From DASZIT01 sp036268775 (GTDB lineage: Bacteria > Actinomycetota > Acidimicrobiia > Acidimicrobiales > RAAP-2): 64,000 nt of DNA. A program made the translations under genes and the position numbers. Location of the stretch: positions 84,141-148,140 of the forward strand of contig DATATM010000019.1 in NCBI GenBank assembly GCA_036268775.1. Reading direction: 5' to 3'. Below are positions 1 to 8,682 of this stretch, piece by piece. The notes under the pieces are model-generated. The model saw nothing but the letters and a program-made list of their open reading frames with translations. It was not told the origin of the DNA and made no database searches. The first letter of the stretch is position 1. Each line of letters opens with the position of its first letter.

Positions 1-463
1 GACGCACCGGGGCATGATCGGTCGGGGCCGAAGTGATCCGCACCTGCCCTTCTTCGAAGATGAGCCCGCGCTCCACCTCGGTCACTTCAGCCGAGGGTCG
101 CCATTGAAGATCGTCATGATGGGCCAGCCGATAACCGATGTCAGGCTCGAGCATGGCCTCCATCGCCGATACCAGGGCGGCAGTCCCTGCGGGCCCGTAG
201 ATCGGCAATGGGTTGGGTTGGAACGACATCGCCCATCGCATGGTGTAGACGTCGTTGAGGTCGGTGATGTGGTCGCTGTGCAAATGGGTCAAGAGCACCG
301 CCTTCAAGGCGCCAGCTCCCGAACCCGCTCCTGCCGCCCGCATGAGGACACCACGCCCGCAGTCGAAGAGAAAATCACCGGCACTGGTTCGGACCAACGT
401 CGACGGACCCGCCCGGAGTGGGTCCGGGAGCGGACTCCCACTCCCCAAAATGATCACCTGCAT
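1..463 (-). CDS. MBL-fold metallo-hydrolase, RNase Z-like (3' part outside window)
   Basis: This is a reading frame on the minus strand that runs off the left edge, so only the first 154 codons are visible. The protein opens with a beta-strand MQVIILGSGSP and carries HLHSDH at about residues 67-72, the metal-binding signature of metallo-beta-lactamase fold hydrolases. A second conserved block, TDHAPV, lies near the cut end. The layout (short N-terminal strand, GSGSP, then THLHSDH) resembles ribonuclease Z and arylsulfatase-type MBL proteins. The ATG at 463 is preceded by GGTGAGGAGC at good Shine-Dalgarno spacing. The substrate cannot be told from this fragment. It is transcribed divergently from the lipoprotein gene. 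Confidence 0.8.
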   Translation of the reverse strand, partial: MQVIILGSGSPLPDPLRAGPSTLVRTSAGDFLFDCGRGVLMRAAGAGSGAGALKAVLLTHLHSDHITDLNDVYTMRWAMSFQPNPLPIYGPAGTAALVSAMEAMLEPDIGYRLAHHDDLQWRPSAEVTEVERGLIFEEGQVRITSAPTDHAPVR

Positions 464-733
464 GTTGCTCCTCACCTCCGGCACGCCGATGTGCGGGAGG
501 AGCCTACGCCGTCAGCTCGCATCGCCGGCGCTGGCGCGATTCAGACCACGAACACCGGTCATCGCCTCTCGCCGAGGCGTTCTCGCTGGTCGGCGGCCTC
601 CCCGTCTTCGTGGACGTCCTGAAACGACTTGCTCAACGCGTTCGACGGGCCCAACGAAATGAGTCATTCTAATGGCATCTCAAATGACACTGCTTTCCGT
701 GGTCACACCAAATCGCCCTATCCGGAGGTACCC

Positions 734-1450
734 ATGTCTTCCCTCGATGCCCCATCACCGTCTCGGTCCCGCCAGCGTCCCACCGTGTTCATGGCCGTGG
801 CCATCGTCGGTGCTGCCATCGGTCTGGCGGCCTGCTCCAGCGGGACGTCGAGCTCCTCGTCCACCACGAAGCCGCCGAGTTCCACGACCACCACCACACA
901 GCCCAAGCTGATCAGCGTGATGCCCAGCGCTTTCGCCGCCCAATGCACCAACCAGGCTTCGTCGGACTTCATCGATACCAACCAAACCGCCCAGGTCGTT
1001 TGCAGCGGTAGCAACGTCCCTGACGCCGACGTCCTCATCTATGAGCAGTACGACAACGCCCAGGACACCGACAACTACTACAGCGCGACCCTGCTCACCG
1101 CCAACACCATGCAGTCCGCTCAAGGGGACTGCACTTCCGCCACGCTCTCCGGCTCGACCCCGAACGGCACCTACTGCGAGACCAACGTCACCAGCAACGG
1201 CAAGCCGGTCGGCAACGTGTTCCTCTTCAACGGGACCGAGTTCAACATTGGATCGGGGGTCAGCCTGGCTTCCGTACTGTCCTCCCCTCCGCCGATCTGT
1301 GCCAATACGAGCAGCGGATTCGGAGTAGTCGGGTGGACAGTCGACAGTTCGAACCTCGTGGCGCTGGCCATCACCTGCAGTAACGACATCGCCACGCTGC
1401 AAAACATCAACAAGGACTATCTGGCCAACAGTTTCGATCTGGCTAGCTAG
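734..1450 (+). CDS. Secreted lipoprotein, cysteine-rich, unknown function
   Basis: The 238-residue protein has a lipoprotein signal: basic n-region (RSRQR), hydrophobic segment about residues 17-33, and lipobox LAAC with the acylated Cys at 34. A Ser/Thr-rich linker follows (about residues 35-58), then a globular domain with six further cysteines (in contexts such as AAQC, VVC, GDC, TYC, PIC, ITC), which could form three disulfides outside the membrane. The start at 734 is chosen because GGAGG lies 7 nt upstream and because an upstream in-frame start would place non-signal sequence before the n-region. I recognise no named domain. It is probably a surface-anchored protein; it may be a monocistronic gene. 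Confidence 0.8.
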   Translation: MSSLDAPSPSRSRQRPTVFMAVAIVGAAIGLAACSSGTSSSSSTTKPPSSTTTTTQPKLISVMPSAFAAQCTNQASSDFIDTNQTAQVVCSGSNVPDADVLIYEQYDNAQDTDNYYSATLLTANTMQSAQGDCTSATLSGSTPNGTYCETNVTSNGKPVGNVFLFNGTEFNIGSGVSLASVLSSPPPICANTSSGFGVVGWTVDSSNLVALAITCSNDIATLQNINKDYLANSFDLAS

Positions 1451-1492
1451 ATTTAGGGGGTCAGCTGCCCATCGAAGGATCGGTAGGTCACC

Positions 1493-2521
1493 ATGTCCCA
1501 GTACACACCGGCGCCGGAGCGCTATCAGTCAATGCAATACCGGAGATGCGGGAGGAGCGGGATCCTGCTCCCGATGCTGTCGCTCGGCCTGTGGCACAAC
1601 TTCGGCGACGATCATCCCCTCGAGACCCAGCGCGCCATCTTGCGGCGAGCCTTCGATCTCGGAATCACCCACTTCGACCTGGCCAACAACTACGGCCCTC
1701 CTTACGGAAGCGCGGAGAGGAACTTCGGGACGCTGCTCCGCACCGACTTCGGGCCCTATCGGGATGAGCTGATCATCTCCAGCAAGGCGGGATGGGACAT
1801 GTGGCCCGGGCCCTACGGCGATCATGGTTCCCGTAAGTATCTTCTCGCCAGCCTCGACCAGAGCCTGGGGCGACTCGGCCTCGACTATGTCGATATCTTC
1901 TACCATCACCGCTTCGATCCGGACACGCCGCTCGAGGAGACCCTGGGGGCCCTCGACGCCGCAGTGAGGCAGGGCAAGGCGCTCCATGTCGGCGTCTCCT
2001 CCTACTCGGACCAGCGAACCAAGGAGGCCATTGCCATCCTCCGCTCCCTCGGGACCCCACTCCTCATCCACCAGCCGTCCTATTCCATGCTCAATCGCTG
2101 GATCGAAGAGCGCCTGCTCGACGTGCTGGACACCGAAGGCGTCGGCGCCATCGCTTTCTCCCCGTTGGCCCAGGGCATGCTCACCGATCGCTACCTCAAC
2201 GGGATTCCGGAGGGCTCCAGGGCTTCGGAACGAGCCACGTTGTTCCCCGAGATGCTCACCGACGAGAACATGGACCGAGTGCGGGCGTTGAGTTCCATTG
2301 CCGAATCACGAGGCCAGAAGCTCTCGCAGATGGCTCTGGCCTGGGCGCTGCGAGATCCACGGGTGACCTCCCTCGTCATCGGGGCGAGCAGTGTTGCCCA
2401 GCTGGAGGAGAACGTTGCCGCCCTGGACAATTTGAGCTTTTCGGAGGAGGAGCTCGCCCAGATCGATCAGTACGCCGTCGAGAGCGGCATCGATCTGTGG
2501 CGGGGGCCGGCGACCAGCTGA
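1493..2521 (+). CDS. Aldo/keto reductase, YghZ/Kv-beta-like
   Basis: A 342-residue NADP(H)-dependent aldo/keto reductase of the branch containing E. coli YghZ (L-glyceraldehyde 3-phosphate reductase) and potassium-channel beta subunits. The catalytic tetrad is visible: Asp62, Tyr67 (in NNYGPP), Lys98 (SSKAGW) and His139 (FYHHR). WDMWPGPYG after the lysine is typical of this branch. C-terminal VIGASS with a following basic/acidic helix is the cofactor phosphate-binding region. Length is normal for the family. It follows the lipoprotein by 42 nt and precedes a methyltransferase by 31 nt, so transcription may be joint. The physiological substrate is unknown, but small aldehydes are likely. Confidence 0.93.
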   Translation: MSQYTPAPERYQSMQYRRCGRSGILLPMLSLGLWHNFGDDHPLETQRAILRRAFDLGITHFDLANNYGPPYGSAERNFGTLLRTDFGPYRDELIISSKAGWDMWPGPYGDHGSRKYLLASLDQSLGRLGLDYVDIFYHHRFDPDTPLEETLGALDAAVRQGKALHVGVSSYSDQRTKEAIAILRSLGTPLLIHQPSYSMLNRWIEERLLDVLDTEGVGAIAFSPLAQGMLTDRYLNGIPEGSRASERATLFPEMLTDENMDRVRALSSIAESRGQKLSQMALAWALRDPRVTSLVIGASSVAQLEENVAALDNLSFSEEELAQIDQYAVESGIDLWRGPATS

Positions 2522-2552
2522 GCGGGCCGGATCCAACCAAGCAATTGGTGCA

Positions 2553-3179
2553 ATGATATCGACAACCAAGGCCACCAAAGACGACGAGACTGCGTGGGCG
2601 TACTCTGCCTCTGTGGGTTCAGAGCACCTTCAAATATCGTCGAGCGAATTTTGGTACCAGCGACTGCGGGACATCCTCATGCCCTTGGTGATCGGCTCTG
2701 TCGATCTGGGTGACGATGTCCTGGAAGTCGGGCCCGGTCCGGGACTGTCAACCGACCTGCTGCGAGCCAGGGTGCCGGCGCTCACCGCCGTCGAACTCGA
2801 CGGAGAAATGGCCGCCAGTCTCTCGTTCCGGCTGGCCGGCACCAACGTCGAGGTCGTGCACGCAGACGCCACCGACCTGCCGTTCGAGGATCGACGCTTC
2901 ACCGGAGTGGCGTCATTTTCTTTCCTCCATCACATCCCGACCGAGGAGTTGCAGGATCAACTATTCGGTGAAGTGGCTCGGGTCCTCCAGCCGGGTGGAG
3001 TGTTCGCGGCATACGACGGGATGGCAAGCACACAGATAGCCAACCTGCATGCTGGCCTCCCCTACAACCCGGTTGACCCGGACACCGTGGAGTCACGTCT
3101 CTTGGGCGCCGGCTTCGCGACCGTCGAGTTACAGACTCTCGATCTCGGATGGGCAACTATTGCGACCATGGCCGCGTAA
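2553..3179 (+). CDS. Class I SAM-dependent methyltransferase
   Basis: A 208-residue protein with methyltransferase motif I at residues 58-64 (EVGPGPG), an acidic residue at the end of the next strand (AVELDGEM), motif II-like HADATDLPF, and the FSFLHHI loop that usually follows motif III. This is the Methyltransf_11/25 arrangement used by small-molecule methyltransferases. The SAM-binding half is complete, but the C-terminal substrate region is short. The substrate is not deducible. The gene ends about 90 nt before the tRNA-Val on the other strand. Confidence 0.85.
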   Translation: MISTTKATKDDETAWAYSASVGSEHLQISSSEFWYQRLRDILMPLVIGSVDLGDDVLEVGPGPGLSTDLLRARVPALTAVELDGEMAASLSFRLAGTNVEVVHADATDLPFEDRRFTGVASFSFLHHIPTEELQDQLFGEVARVLQPGGVFAAYDGMASTQIANLHAGLPYNPVDPDTVESRLLGAGFATVELQTLDLGWATIATMAA

Positions 3180-3269
3180 GGGGCCCGACTCAATCTGATC
3201 GCAATTCGAGCGCAGAAAAACGGCAAACAACTTCGCCCATGGTCACCCGTCTGACCAGGGAATTAACAG

Positions 3270-3342
3270 TGGGCCGTACAGGACTCGAACCTGTGACCCC
3301 TTGCGCGTCATGCAAGTGCGCTACCAGCTGCGCCAACGGCCC
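3270..3342 (-). tRNA. tRNA-Val (GAC)
   Basis: A complete cloverleaf folds on the minus strand. The acceptor stem is GGGCCGT with ACGGCCC and discriminator A; the D-stem is GCGC/GCGC; the anticodon stem CTTGC/GCAAG encloses a 7-nt loop with U33 and anticodon GAC; the variable loop is 5 nt; the T-arm is ACAGG/CCTGT around TTCGAGT. The total is 73 nt. The 3' CCA is not encoded, so it must be added after transcription. It sits between a methyltransferase and a DUF2127 gene. Confidence 0.95.
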
Positions 3343-3392
3343 GTGGAGGAGGACGATACCACTGAGGCCGGATTTCGCCGACACCCGACCAA

Positions 3393-4217
3393 TCAGACCG
3401 GCGCGGTGGCTTGAGGAGTCGCCCGTTCGATCGCCCCCCATCCGCTCAGCCTCTGTCGTCGCTCCAGCTCCAACCGGTGCCCGCCTCGCACGCCGAACAA
3501 CCGCTTGGCGAACAGCAGGTAGACCACGATGGCAAGGTTGATGACCAGGGTGATCACCTTGAACACGCTGACCCCGATGGTCAGCTCGTAGACCTCGAAC
3601 GGCACCAACAGCGTGGTCGCCACGAAGGTCAGATATTCGGCCCAGCGCTTGGCCATCCATAACCCGATCATCTCGGCTGCCTCCAGGACGGCATAGGCGG
3701 TCACGGCCAAGCCCAGCTCGACCAGGTGACGTGACGAGTAATGGAAGACGTTACGGAGATGGCCCAATATCCCCCTCACGCTGGTGGCGCCGGGATCACC
3801 TCCTGACAGGTCGTTCATGATCTCGTTGTAGTCGTGCTGCAAGGCGGTGTGGTGGCGGGCAAAGGTAAAGAGGGCGACGGCCAGCACGGTAAGCACGATC
3901 ACGTGGATGGCACGATCGATGGCAATCAGCCTGAGCACGTAGTGATCGCGGAGGAGCGGGCCGCGAACCGGCAGTTCGATTTCCTCGCGGGTCGGCACCG
4001 CGCCGCCGGTCGGTGATACGGGTATCGGGTAAGGGAACCAGCCGTCACACCGGAGGCATCGGAGCCAACGGGTCCCATCGAATTCACGCACCAAGAGGTG
4101 ATCGTCAGAGGTGACCCGGCCGGCGTCGATGCCGACCACTACGTGGTCTCTCCAGGCACAGGTCAGCAATTCATATCGGTTGCTCGGGCGTTGGGCGCGT
4201 GCCACCCCCAGCACCAT
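3393..4217 (-). CDS. DUF2127-type integral membrane protein
   Basis: The N-terminal 80 or so residues are soluble and contain SNRYELLTCAWR, LLVREFDG and a CLRC pair, which could bind metal. The rest has about four hydrophobic segments (around IHVIVLTVLAVALF, LGLAVTAYAVLEA, LTFVATTLLVPFEV, VITLVINLAIVVYLLFA). The motif AVLEAAEMIGLW followed by LLVPFEVYE matches the DUF2127 family of bacterial membrane proteins, whose function is unknown. Two starts are possible: 4217 (MVLGVARA, weak AGAGAG upstream) or 4253, whose ATG shares a CATG with the divergent PhyH gene. I prefer 4217 because SNRYELLT is then close to the N-terminus. Confidence 0.8.
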   Translation of the reverse strand: MVLGVARAQRPSNRYELLTCAWRDHVVVGIDAGRVTSDDHLLVREFDGTRWLRCLRCDGWFPYPIPVSPTGGAVPTREEIELPVRGPLLRDHYVLRLIAIDRAIHVIVLTVLAVALFTFARHHTALQHDYNEIMNDLSGGDPGATSVRGILGHLRNVFHYSSRHLVELGLAVTAYAVLEAAEMIGLWMAKRWAEYLTFVATTLLVPFEVYELTIGVSVFKVITLVINLAIVVYLLFAKRLFGVRGGHRLELERRQRLSGWGAIERATPQATAPV

Positions 4218-4251
4218 AGGCTGCTCTCTACCGATCACTAGGGGGGTAGTC

Positions 4252-5073
4252 ATGGAAATCGATGTCAACGCCCACGCCGCTCGCATCGCTGATCAGGGGT
4301 ACTCGATCATCGAGAACGCCATAGATATTGATCTCATCGATTCGCTCGATGAGGATCTCCTACGTCTCGAACGCGACCTTGGCATCGTTCCGTCCGACAA
4401 TCTCTTCGAGGGCGGCCATACAACCCGGATCTACAATTTGCTCATCCACGGGCCGCTCTACGAGTCCATCCCGATCCACCCGAATATCCTCCCCGTATGC
4501 GAACAGGTGCTGGACCCCGGCCTATTGGTGTCATCGCTTTCCTCCATCGCCATCGCCGGCGGTGAGACGCCGCAGCCGATCCACGCCGACGATCAGATCC
4601 TCCCGCTCCCGAAGCCCCATCCCGCCACGGTGTGCAACACCATGTGGGCACTGACCGACTTCACCGCGGAGAACGGAGCCACCCGGATCATCCCCGGCTC
4701 CCACCTCGCCTCCGAGTCGCCCAACCCCCTTCAGAGCTACGACTCGATCCCGGCCGAAATGCCCAAGGGCAGCGTTCTCGTATGGCACGGGAGTTTGTGG
4801 CACGGAGGTGGGGCGAACACCACCGATACTCGCCGGGTGGGGATCGCCATGAACTACTGCGCCGGCTACATCCGTCAACAGGAGAATCAGCAGCTCGGCA
4901 TCCCCCAGGAGACGGTCAAGCGGTTTCCCCATCGCTTGCAACAGTTGGTCGGGTACGGGATCTACAACGGGCTGATCGGTCACATCGACAAACAGCCTCC
5001 CTCCAAAGTGCTCTTGGATGACCCCGAGGATGCCTTTCTTCTCTGGGACTACGCCAAGATCTCCGCCAACTGA
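4252..5073 (+). CDS. Phytanoyl-CoA dioxygenase (PhyH) family protein
   Basis: A 273-residue Fe(II)/2-oxoglutarate-type oxygenase. The facial triad can be read as His111 and Asp113 (PIHADD) with distal His184 (SLWHGGGAN); Arg194 or Arg195 (TDTRRVG) would bind the oxoglutarate carboxylate. TRIIPGSH is also characteristic of PhyH proteins. GGGGGGT just upstream of 4252 serves as Shine-Dalgarno. The family hydroxylates fatty acyl-CoAs, ectoine and various secondary metabolites, so the substrate is open. No biosynthetic partners are adjacent. The start region overlaps the possible longer 5' end of the divergent DUF2127 gene. Confidence 0.88.
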   Translation: MEIDVNAHAARIADQGYSIIENAIDIDLIDSLDEDLLRLERDLGIVPSDNLFEGGHTTRIYNLLIHGPLYESIPIHPNILPVCEQVLDPGLLVSSLSSIAIAGGETPQPIHADDQILPLPKPHPATVCNTMWALTDFTAENGATRIIPGSHLASESPNPLQSYDSIPAEMPKGSVLVWHGSLWHGGGANTTDTRRVGIAMNYCAGYIRQQENQQLGIPQETVKRFPHRLQQLVGYGIYNGLIGHIDKQPPSKVLLDDPEDAFLLWDYAKISAN

Positions 5074-5131
5074 TTCTCGGAGCCAACGACCCTGACTTCT
5101 CGCCAACCAGAAGGCCAATCGTCGTTTCTAG

Positions 5132-5203
5132 AGGCGGCGGGCGGAATCGAACCGCCGTACGGGGCTTTGCAGGCCCCTGCCTGAACCACTCGGCCACGCC
5201 GCC
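5132..5203 (-). tRNA. tRNA-Cys (GCA)
   Basis: A minus-strand cloverleaf. The acceptor stem is GGCGGCG/CGCCGCC, the D-loop contains AGTGGTTCA, the anticodon stem GGGGC/GCCCC encloses CTGCAAA with anticodon GCA, and the T-arm is GGCGG TTCGATT CCGCC. The discriminator base is U, the universal identity element for cysteinyl-tRNA synthetase, which supports the assignment. It is 72 nt long and CCA is not encoded. Confidence 0.95.
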
Positions 5204-5251
5204 ATGGCGTCCCGGGAGCCTATCCCTTCAACATGATGGTTGAATCTGGCT

Positions 5252-6277
5252 ATGCGGATCGGATTGATTGCCCCACCATGGACTCCCATCCCACCGAAAC
5301 TCTACGGTGGCATCGAATTGGTGGTCGACCAATTGGCCCGTGGGTTGCAGGACGCCGGCCACGATGTCCTCCTCTATGCCACCGGGGATTCCACCTGCCC
5401 GGTGCCTCGAGACTGGATACTCCCCGAAGCCGAGGGAATGCGGATCGGAATGGCCGTCCCCGAGATCCGGCATGTGATCCACGCCTATGAGGCGGTGAGC
5501 GATTGCGACGTGGTCCACGACCACACAGTGATGGGACCGTTCCATGCTGAGCACTACCCCGACCTTCCGGTGGTCACCACCATCCACGGTCCCTTCAACG
5601 AAGAGCTCACCGACCTCTACCGGTCGATCGCCCATCGGGTCCCCATCGTGGCCATCTCCCATGCCCAGCGACGAGCCGCTCCCGATGTGGCGGTGGCCAG
5701 GGTCATCCACCACGGCGTTGAGGTCGACCAGTTTCCGATCGGCGACGGGAGCGGGGATGACGACGGCCCGTTTGTCCTGTTCCTCGGGCGGATGAACCCC
5801 GAGAAGGGTGCGCACCGGGCGGTGGCGGTGGCGAGGGCCGCCGGCATTCGGATCCTGATGGCCGCCAAGATGCGAGAGCCCGAAGAAATCCGCTATTTCG
5901 CCGAGATGGTCGAACCTCACCTCGGGCCCGACGCCGTCTACCTGGGTGAGGTGTCCCACGAACGGAAGCTCGAGCTCCTGGCCGGGGCATCAGCCCTGTT
6001 GTTCCCCATCCGGTGGAATGAACCGTTTGGCATGGTGATGATCGAGGCCATGGCGTGCGGCACCCCGGTGCTGGCGTTTCCAGAAGGGTCGGCTCCCGAA
6101 GTGGTGGATCACGGCCGGACCGGCTTTCTCTGCAACGACGAGGCCGAGATGGTCGAGGCCCTCGGGAGGCTCGGCGAATTGAAGCGATCCGACTGCCGGT
6201 TGGCGGTGGAGGGCTACTTCTCCACCTCCCGGATGGTGGCCGAACACGTCGAGCTGTTCGAGACCCTGGCTGGCTGA
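5252..6277 (+). CDS. Glycosyltransferase family 4 (GT-B)
   Basis: A 341-residue retaining GT-B glycosyltransferase. The N-terminal acceptor domain begins MRIGLIAPPW and contains PPKLYGGIE, the glycine-rich loop of GT4 enzymes. VVHDHTV and TIHGPF follow. The C-terminal donor domain starts around FVLFLGRMNPEKG (about residue 175) and ends with EPFGMVMIEAMACGTPV, the E-x7-E sugar-nucleotide motif. ATG 5252 is preferred because MRIGLI is the first beta-strand; there is little Shine-Dalgarno signal. Donor and acceptor are unknown; glycolipid or polysaccharide glycosylation in the cytoplasm is likely. It converges on the PspC-type gene, whose end is 5 nt away. Confidence 0.9.
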   Translation: MRIGLIAPPWTPIPPKLYGGIELVVDQLARGLQDAGHDVLLYATGDSTCPVPRDWILPEAEGMRIGMAVPEIRHVIHAYEAVSDCDVVHDHTVMGPFHAEHYPDLPVVTTIHGPFNEELTDLYRSIAHRVPIVAISHAQRRAAPDVAVARVIHHGVEVDQFPIGDGSGDDDGPFVLFLGRMNPEKGAHRAVAVARAAGIRILMAAKMREPEEIRYFAEMVEPHLGPDAVYLGEVSHERKLELLAGASALLFPIRWNEPFGMVMIEAMACGTPVLAFPEGSAPEVVDHGRTGFLCNDEAEMVEALGRLGELKRSDCRLAVEGYFSTSRMVAEHVELFETLAG

Positions 6278-6282
6278 GCCGG

Positions 6283-7227
6283 TCACGGAAACGCCCCTTG
6301 GCTCCGGTCCAACTGGACCACCCCGACACCGGTGGTGGCGGTGAGGTTGAGGTGGGCGGTCGAGGGGATCCCCGAGTTCGATGACGACCCGTTCCCGAAC
6401 GAGGCTGGATCGGTGTTGCCGTGGCCGTCGCCGTAGACCACCGCCCCCAGCCCGCTGTGGGCGTTCACGCTGACCGACACCCCGGGTGGGACCTCCACCA
6501 GCAGATGGCCCATGCCGACGCTGGCGGTGATCGACGTCGACCCGGCCGGGAAGGTGACGTTCCGGAGGTCGACCGTCATGTTGCCGATCGCCAGTCGGTA
6601 GTCGTGCTGGAGCTGGCCCGGCGCCGTCGGTCGCCACTCCCGGTCTCCCACCCCCCCGTGCAGCGGGACCCCCGAGATTGCCACCGCCGCGAACGCACCC
6701 CCAACCGTCACCACCACGATGGCGATGAGAGACAGGATCATCAACCCGAGCACCTTCCACATCCGGTGGACGCCCTTCACCCGGGTAATAGCCAGCACCA
6801 GGACCGCGGCCAGCACCACCCAGAACAGCCCGAAGCCGAAGGACCATCCCGTTCCCCAGCCTCTTCCCCATCCCATCGGTCCATTGGAGAACAGACCGAA
6901 CACGGCAATGACCGCCACCACCCCGACGACGATGGCGAGCCATCGATGTTGTCCGGGTTCCCGGCCACTGAGGGCATGTTGGGCCAGCGATTCCTCCGAG
7001 CCGTCCTCGGGGATCAACAGCCACCCGATGGCATAGAGGATGACGCCCAAGCCACCGAAGAGAGTGAGGGCGACAAACCCGATCCGGACGATCACCGGAT
7101 CCATGCCCAGATAGGCGGCCGTACCGCCGGCCACACCCCCCAGCATCCGGCCACTGGCCTGACGGCTCAAACGGCGGGGCCGTTCGCTGCCTGGCGCCGC
7201 CCACGGTTGTTCATTGGTTGTTTCCAT
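6283..7227 (-). CDS. PspC domain membrane protein with LiaF/ToastRack-like C-terminus
   Basis: Residues about 20-80 form a PspC domain (GRMLGGVAGGTAAYLGMDP, then VRIGFVALTLFGGLGVILYAIGWLLIPE). Two or three further membrane segments follow, with a Gly/Trp-rich stretch (GWGRGWGTGWSFGFGLFWVV) between them. The C-terminal 110 residues are beta-rich (YRLAIGNMTVDLRNV, ITASVGMGHLLVEVP, VSVNAHSGLGAV), as in LiaF C-terminal and ToastRack domains that face the envelope. PspC proteins sense membrane damage in other bacteria. The start at 7227 (METTNEQ) is chosen over a longer Ala/His-rich extension. It is divergent from a kinase that also carries PspC, so the three genes likely form one stress-sensing unit. 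Confidence 0.85.
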   Translation of the reverse strand: METTNEQPWAAPGSERPRRLSRQASGRMLGGVAGGTAAYLGMDPVIVRIGFVALTLFGGLGVILYAIGWLLIPEDGSEESLAQHALSGREPGQHRWLAIVVGVVAVIAVFGLFSNGPMGWGRGWGTGWSFGFGLFWVVLAAVLVLAITRVKGVHRMWKVLGLMILSLIAIVVVTVGGAFAAVAISGVPLHGGVGDREWRPTAPGQLQHDYRLAIGNMTVDLRNVTFPAGSTSITASVGMGHLLVEVPPGVSVSVNAHSGLGAVVYGDGHGNTDPASFGNGSSSNSGIPSTAHLNLTATTGVGVVQLDRSQGAFP

Positions 7228-7320
7228 GCCGCCATGGTGAGCCGCCCCGCTGATCGGCACCATCGGGACATACCCCGACCCTGACCTCCGCCACCCGTCC
7301 CCTCCTCAGGGTTTTCCCTG

Positions 7321-8682
7321 ATGGTCGGCGTGAACCGGTCGTGGAAAGATACGTGGATCGCCGAAGGCACCCCACCCCACCCGCTCCCCTGGCTCCCGCC
7401 GCCCCCTGATCCCGGCGCGAGCCGAACTGTCCCCCGCCGACGCTCCCGTGGGCGCGGGAACGGCCCCCTTCGTCGCACCCGGGACAACCAGTACCTCGCC
7501 GGCGTCTGCGGCGGGGTCGGCGAGCGACTGGGCATCGACCCGACAGTGGTGCGGGTGATCGCCGTCCTTCTGGTCCTGGGGGCCGGCACCGGTCTGCTCG
7601 TCTACATCGCCGCCTGGTTGATCATGACCCGTCAGGGCGAGGACAGGTCGATCGCCAAGCGCATCACCTCGGATCCCGGCGAGATGCGGCTGGCCATGGT
7701 GGTGGGGACGCTGGTCATCGCCGTCATCGTGCTGGTGGCGGCCTCCGGACTCCCGGGTGCCTCGAATCTCGCCTGGCCGGTGGCCATCAGCGCCGCCGGG
7801 CTCTTGTTCGTATGGCGAGGCTCGAGCGTCGACGAGCGCTCCGAGCTCCGGCATTTCTTCGGGCAGGTCCCGTTGGCGGCGGAGCTCACTTCGGGGTCGA
7901 GGAGGGCATCCGTCATCCGGATCGCCATGGGGGTGGTCCTGGTGGCCATCGGGGTGGGCGGGCTGGGCGGGCTGGTCACTACCCGGTCCACCTGGGTGGC
8001 CACCCGCGGGTTCCTCGGGGTACTGGCGGTGATCGTCGGGTTCGCCATTGTCTTCGGTCCCACCTGGCTCCGGACCGTCCGCAGCCTCACCGAGGAACGT
8101 CGGGAGCGGGTGCGGTCACAAGAGCGGGCGGACATGGCCGCCCATGTCCACGATTCCGTCCTCCAGACCCTGGCCCTCATCCAGAAGGCGGCGGGAGATC
8201 CCCGGGAAGTCAGCCGGTTGGCCCGCGCCCAGGAACGCGAGCTCCGGTCCTGGCTGTTCGAGGACCGTCCGCCAGGGTCGTTCGACGACGGCGCCACCAC
8301 GGTGGCGGTGGCCACCGGCATCATCGAGCAGGAGGTGGAGGACGACCATGGAGTCGACGTCGATGCGGTGGTGGTCGGCGACTGCCCGCTCACCGACGAC
8401 CTGCAGTCGTTGCTGGCGGCCGGCCGGGAGGCGGCCGTCAATGCGGCGAAATGGTCCGGAGCCACCACCATCTCTCTGTTCGTCGAGGTCGAACCGAGCT
8501 CGGTCTCCTTGTTCGTCCACGATCGGGGGTGCGGCTTCGACCCCGACACCGTGCCCGACGACCGTCGGGGAATCACTGACTCGATCCGGGAACGGATGAC
8601 CCGCCACGGTGGGACCGCGGTCATCCGTAGCGCCCCCGGGCAGGGCACCGAAGTCGAGCTGGTCATGGCTCGCCAACCGTGA
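7321..8682 (+). CDS. PspC-domain sensor histidine kinase
   Basis: A 453-residue membrane kinase. A PspC domain lies at about residues 48-105 (NQYLAGVCGGVGERLGIDP). About four more membrane helices extend to residue 250 or so. A HisKA_3-like helix carries HVHDSVLQTLALIQ, with His277 as probable phosphoacceptor. A GHKL ATPase domain follows, with GREAAVNAAKWSGA (N box) and HDRGCGFDP (G1 box). This is the NarL-family kinase type that pairs with LuxR-type regulators, and such a regulator overlaps its stop codon by 4 nt (GTGA). The start is uncertain; 7321 has no clear Shine-Dalgarno, and the first 45 residues are Pro/Arg-rich. Confidence 0.9.
   Translation: MVGVNRSWKDTWIAEGTPPHPLPWLPPPPDPGASRTVPRRRSRGRGNGPLRRTRDNQYLAGVCGGVGERLGIDPTVVRVIAVLLVLGAGTGLLVYIAAWLIMTRQGEDRSIAKRITSDPGEMRLAMVVGTLVIAVIVLVAASGLPGASNLAWPVAISAAGLLFVWRGSSVDERSELRHFFGQVPLAAELTSGSRRASVIRIAMGVVLVAIGVGGLGGLVTTRSTWVATRGFLGVLAVIVGFAIVFGPTWLRTVRSLTEERRERVRSQERADMAAHVHDSVLQTLALIQKAAGDPREVSRLARAQERELRSWLFEDRPPGSFDDGATTVAVATGIIEQEVEDDHGVDVDAVVVGDCPLTDDLQSLLAAGREAAVNAAKWSGATTISLFVEVEPSSVSLFVHDRGCGFDPDTVPDDRRGITDSIRERMTRHGGTAVIRSAPGQGTEVELVMARQP

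Noticed and set aside
5990..7204. 404-codon minus-strand open frame over the GT4 and PspC genes
   Set aside because: It has Gly/Arg-rich low-complexity translation, while both overlapped genes have clear domain signatures.
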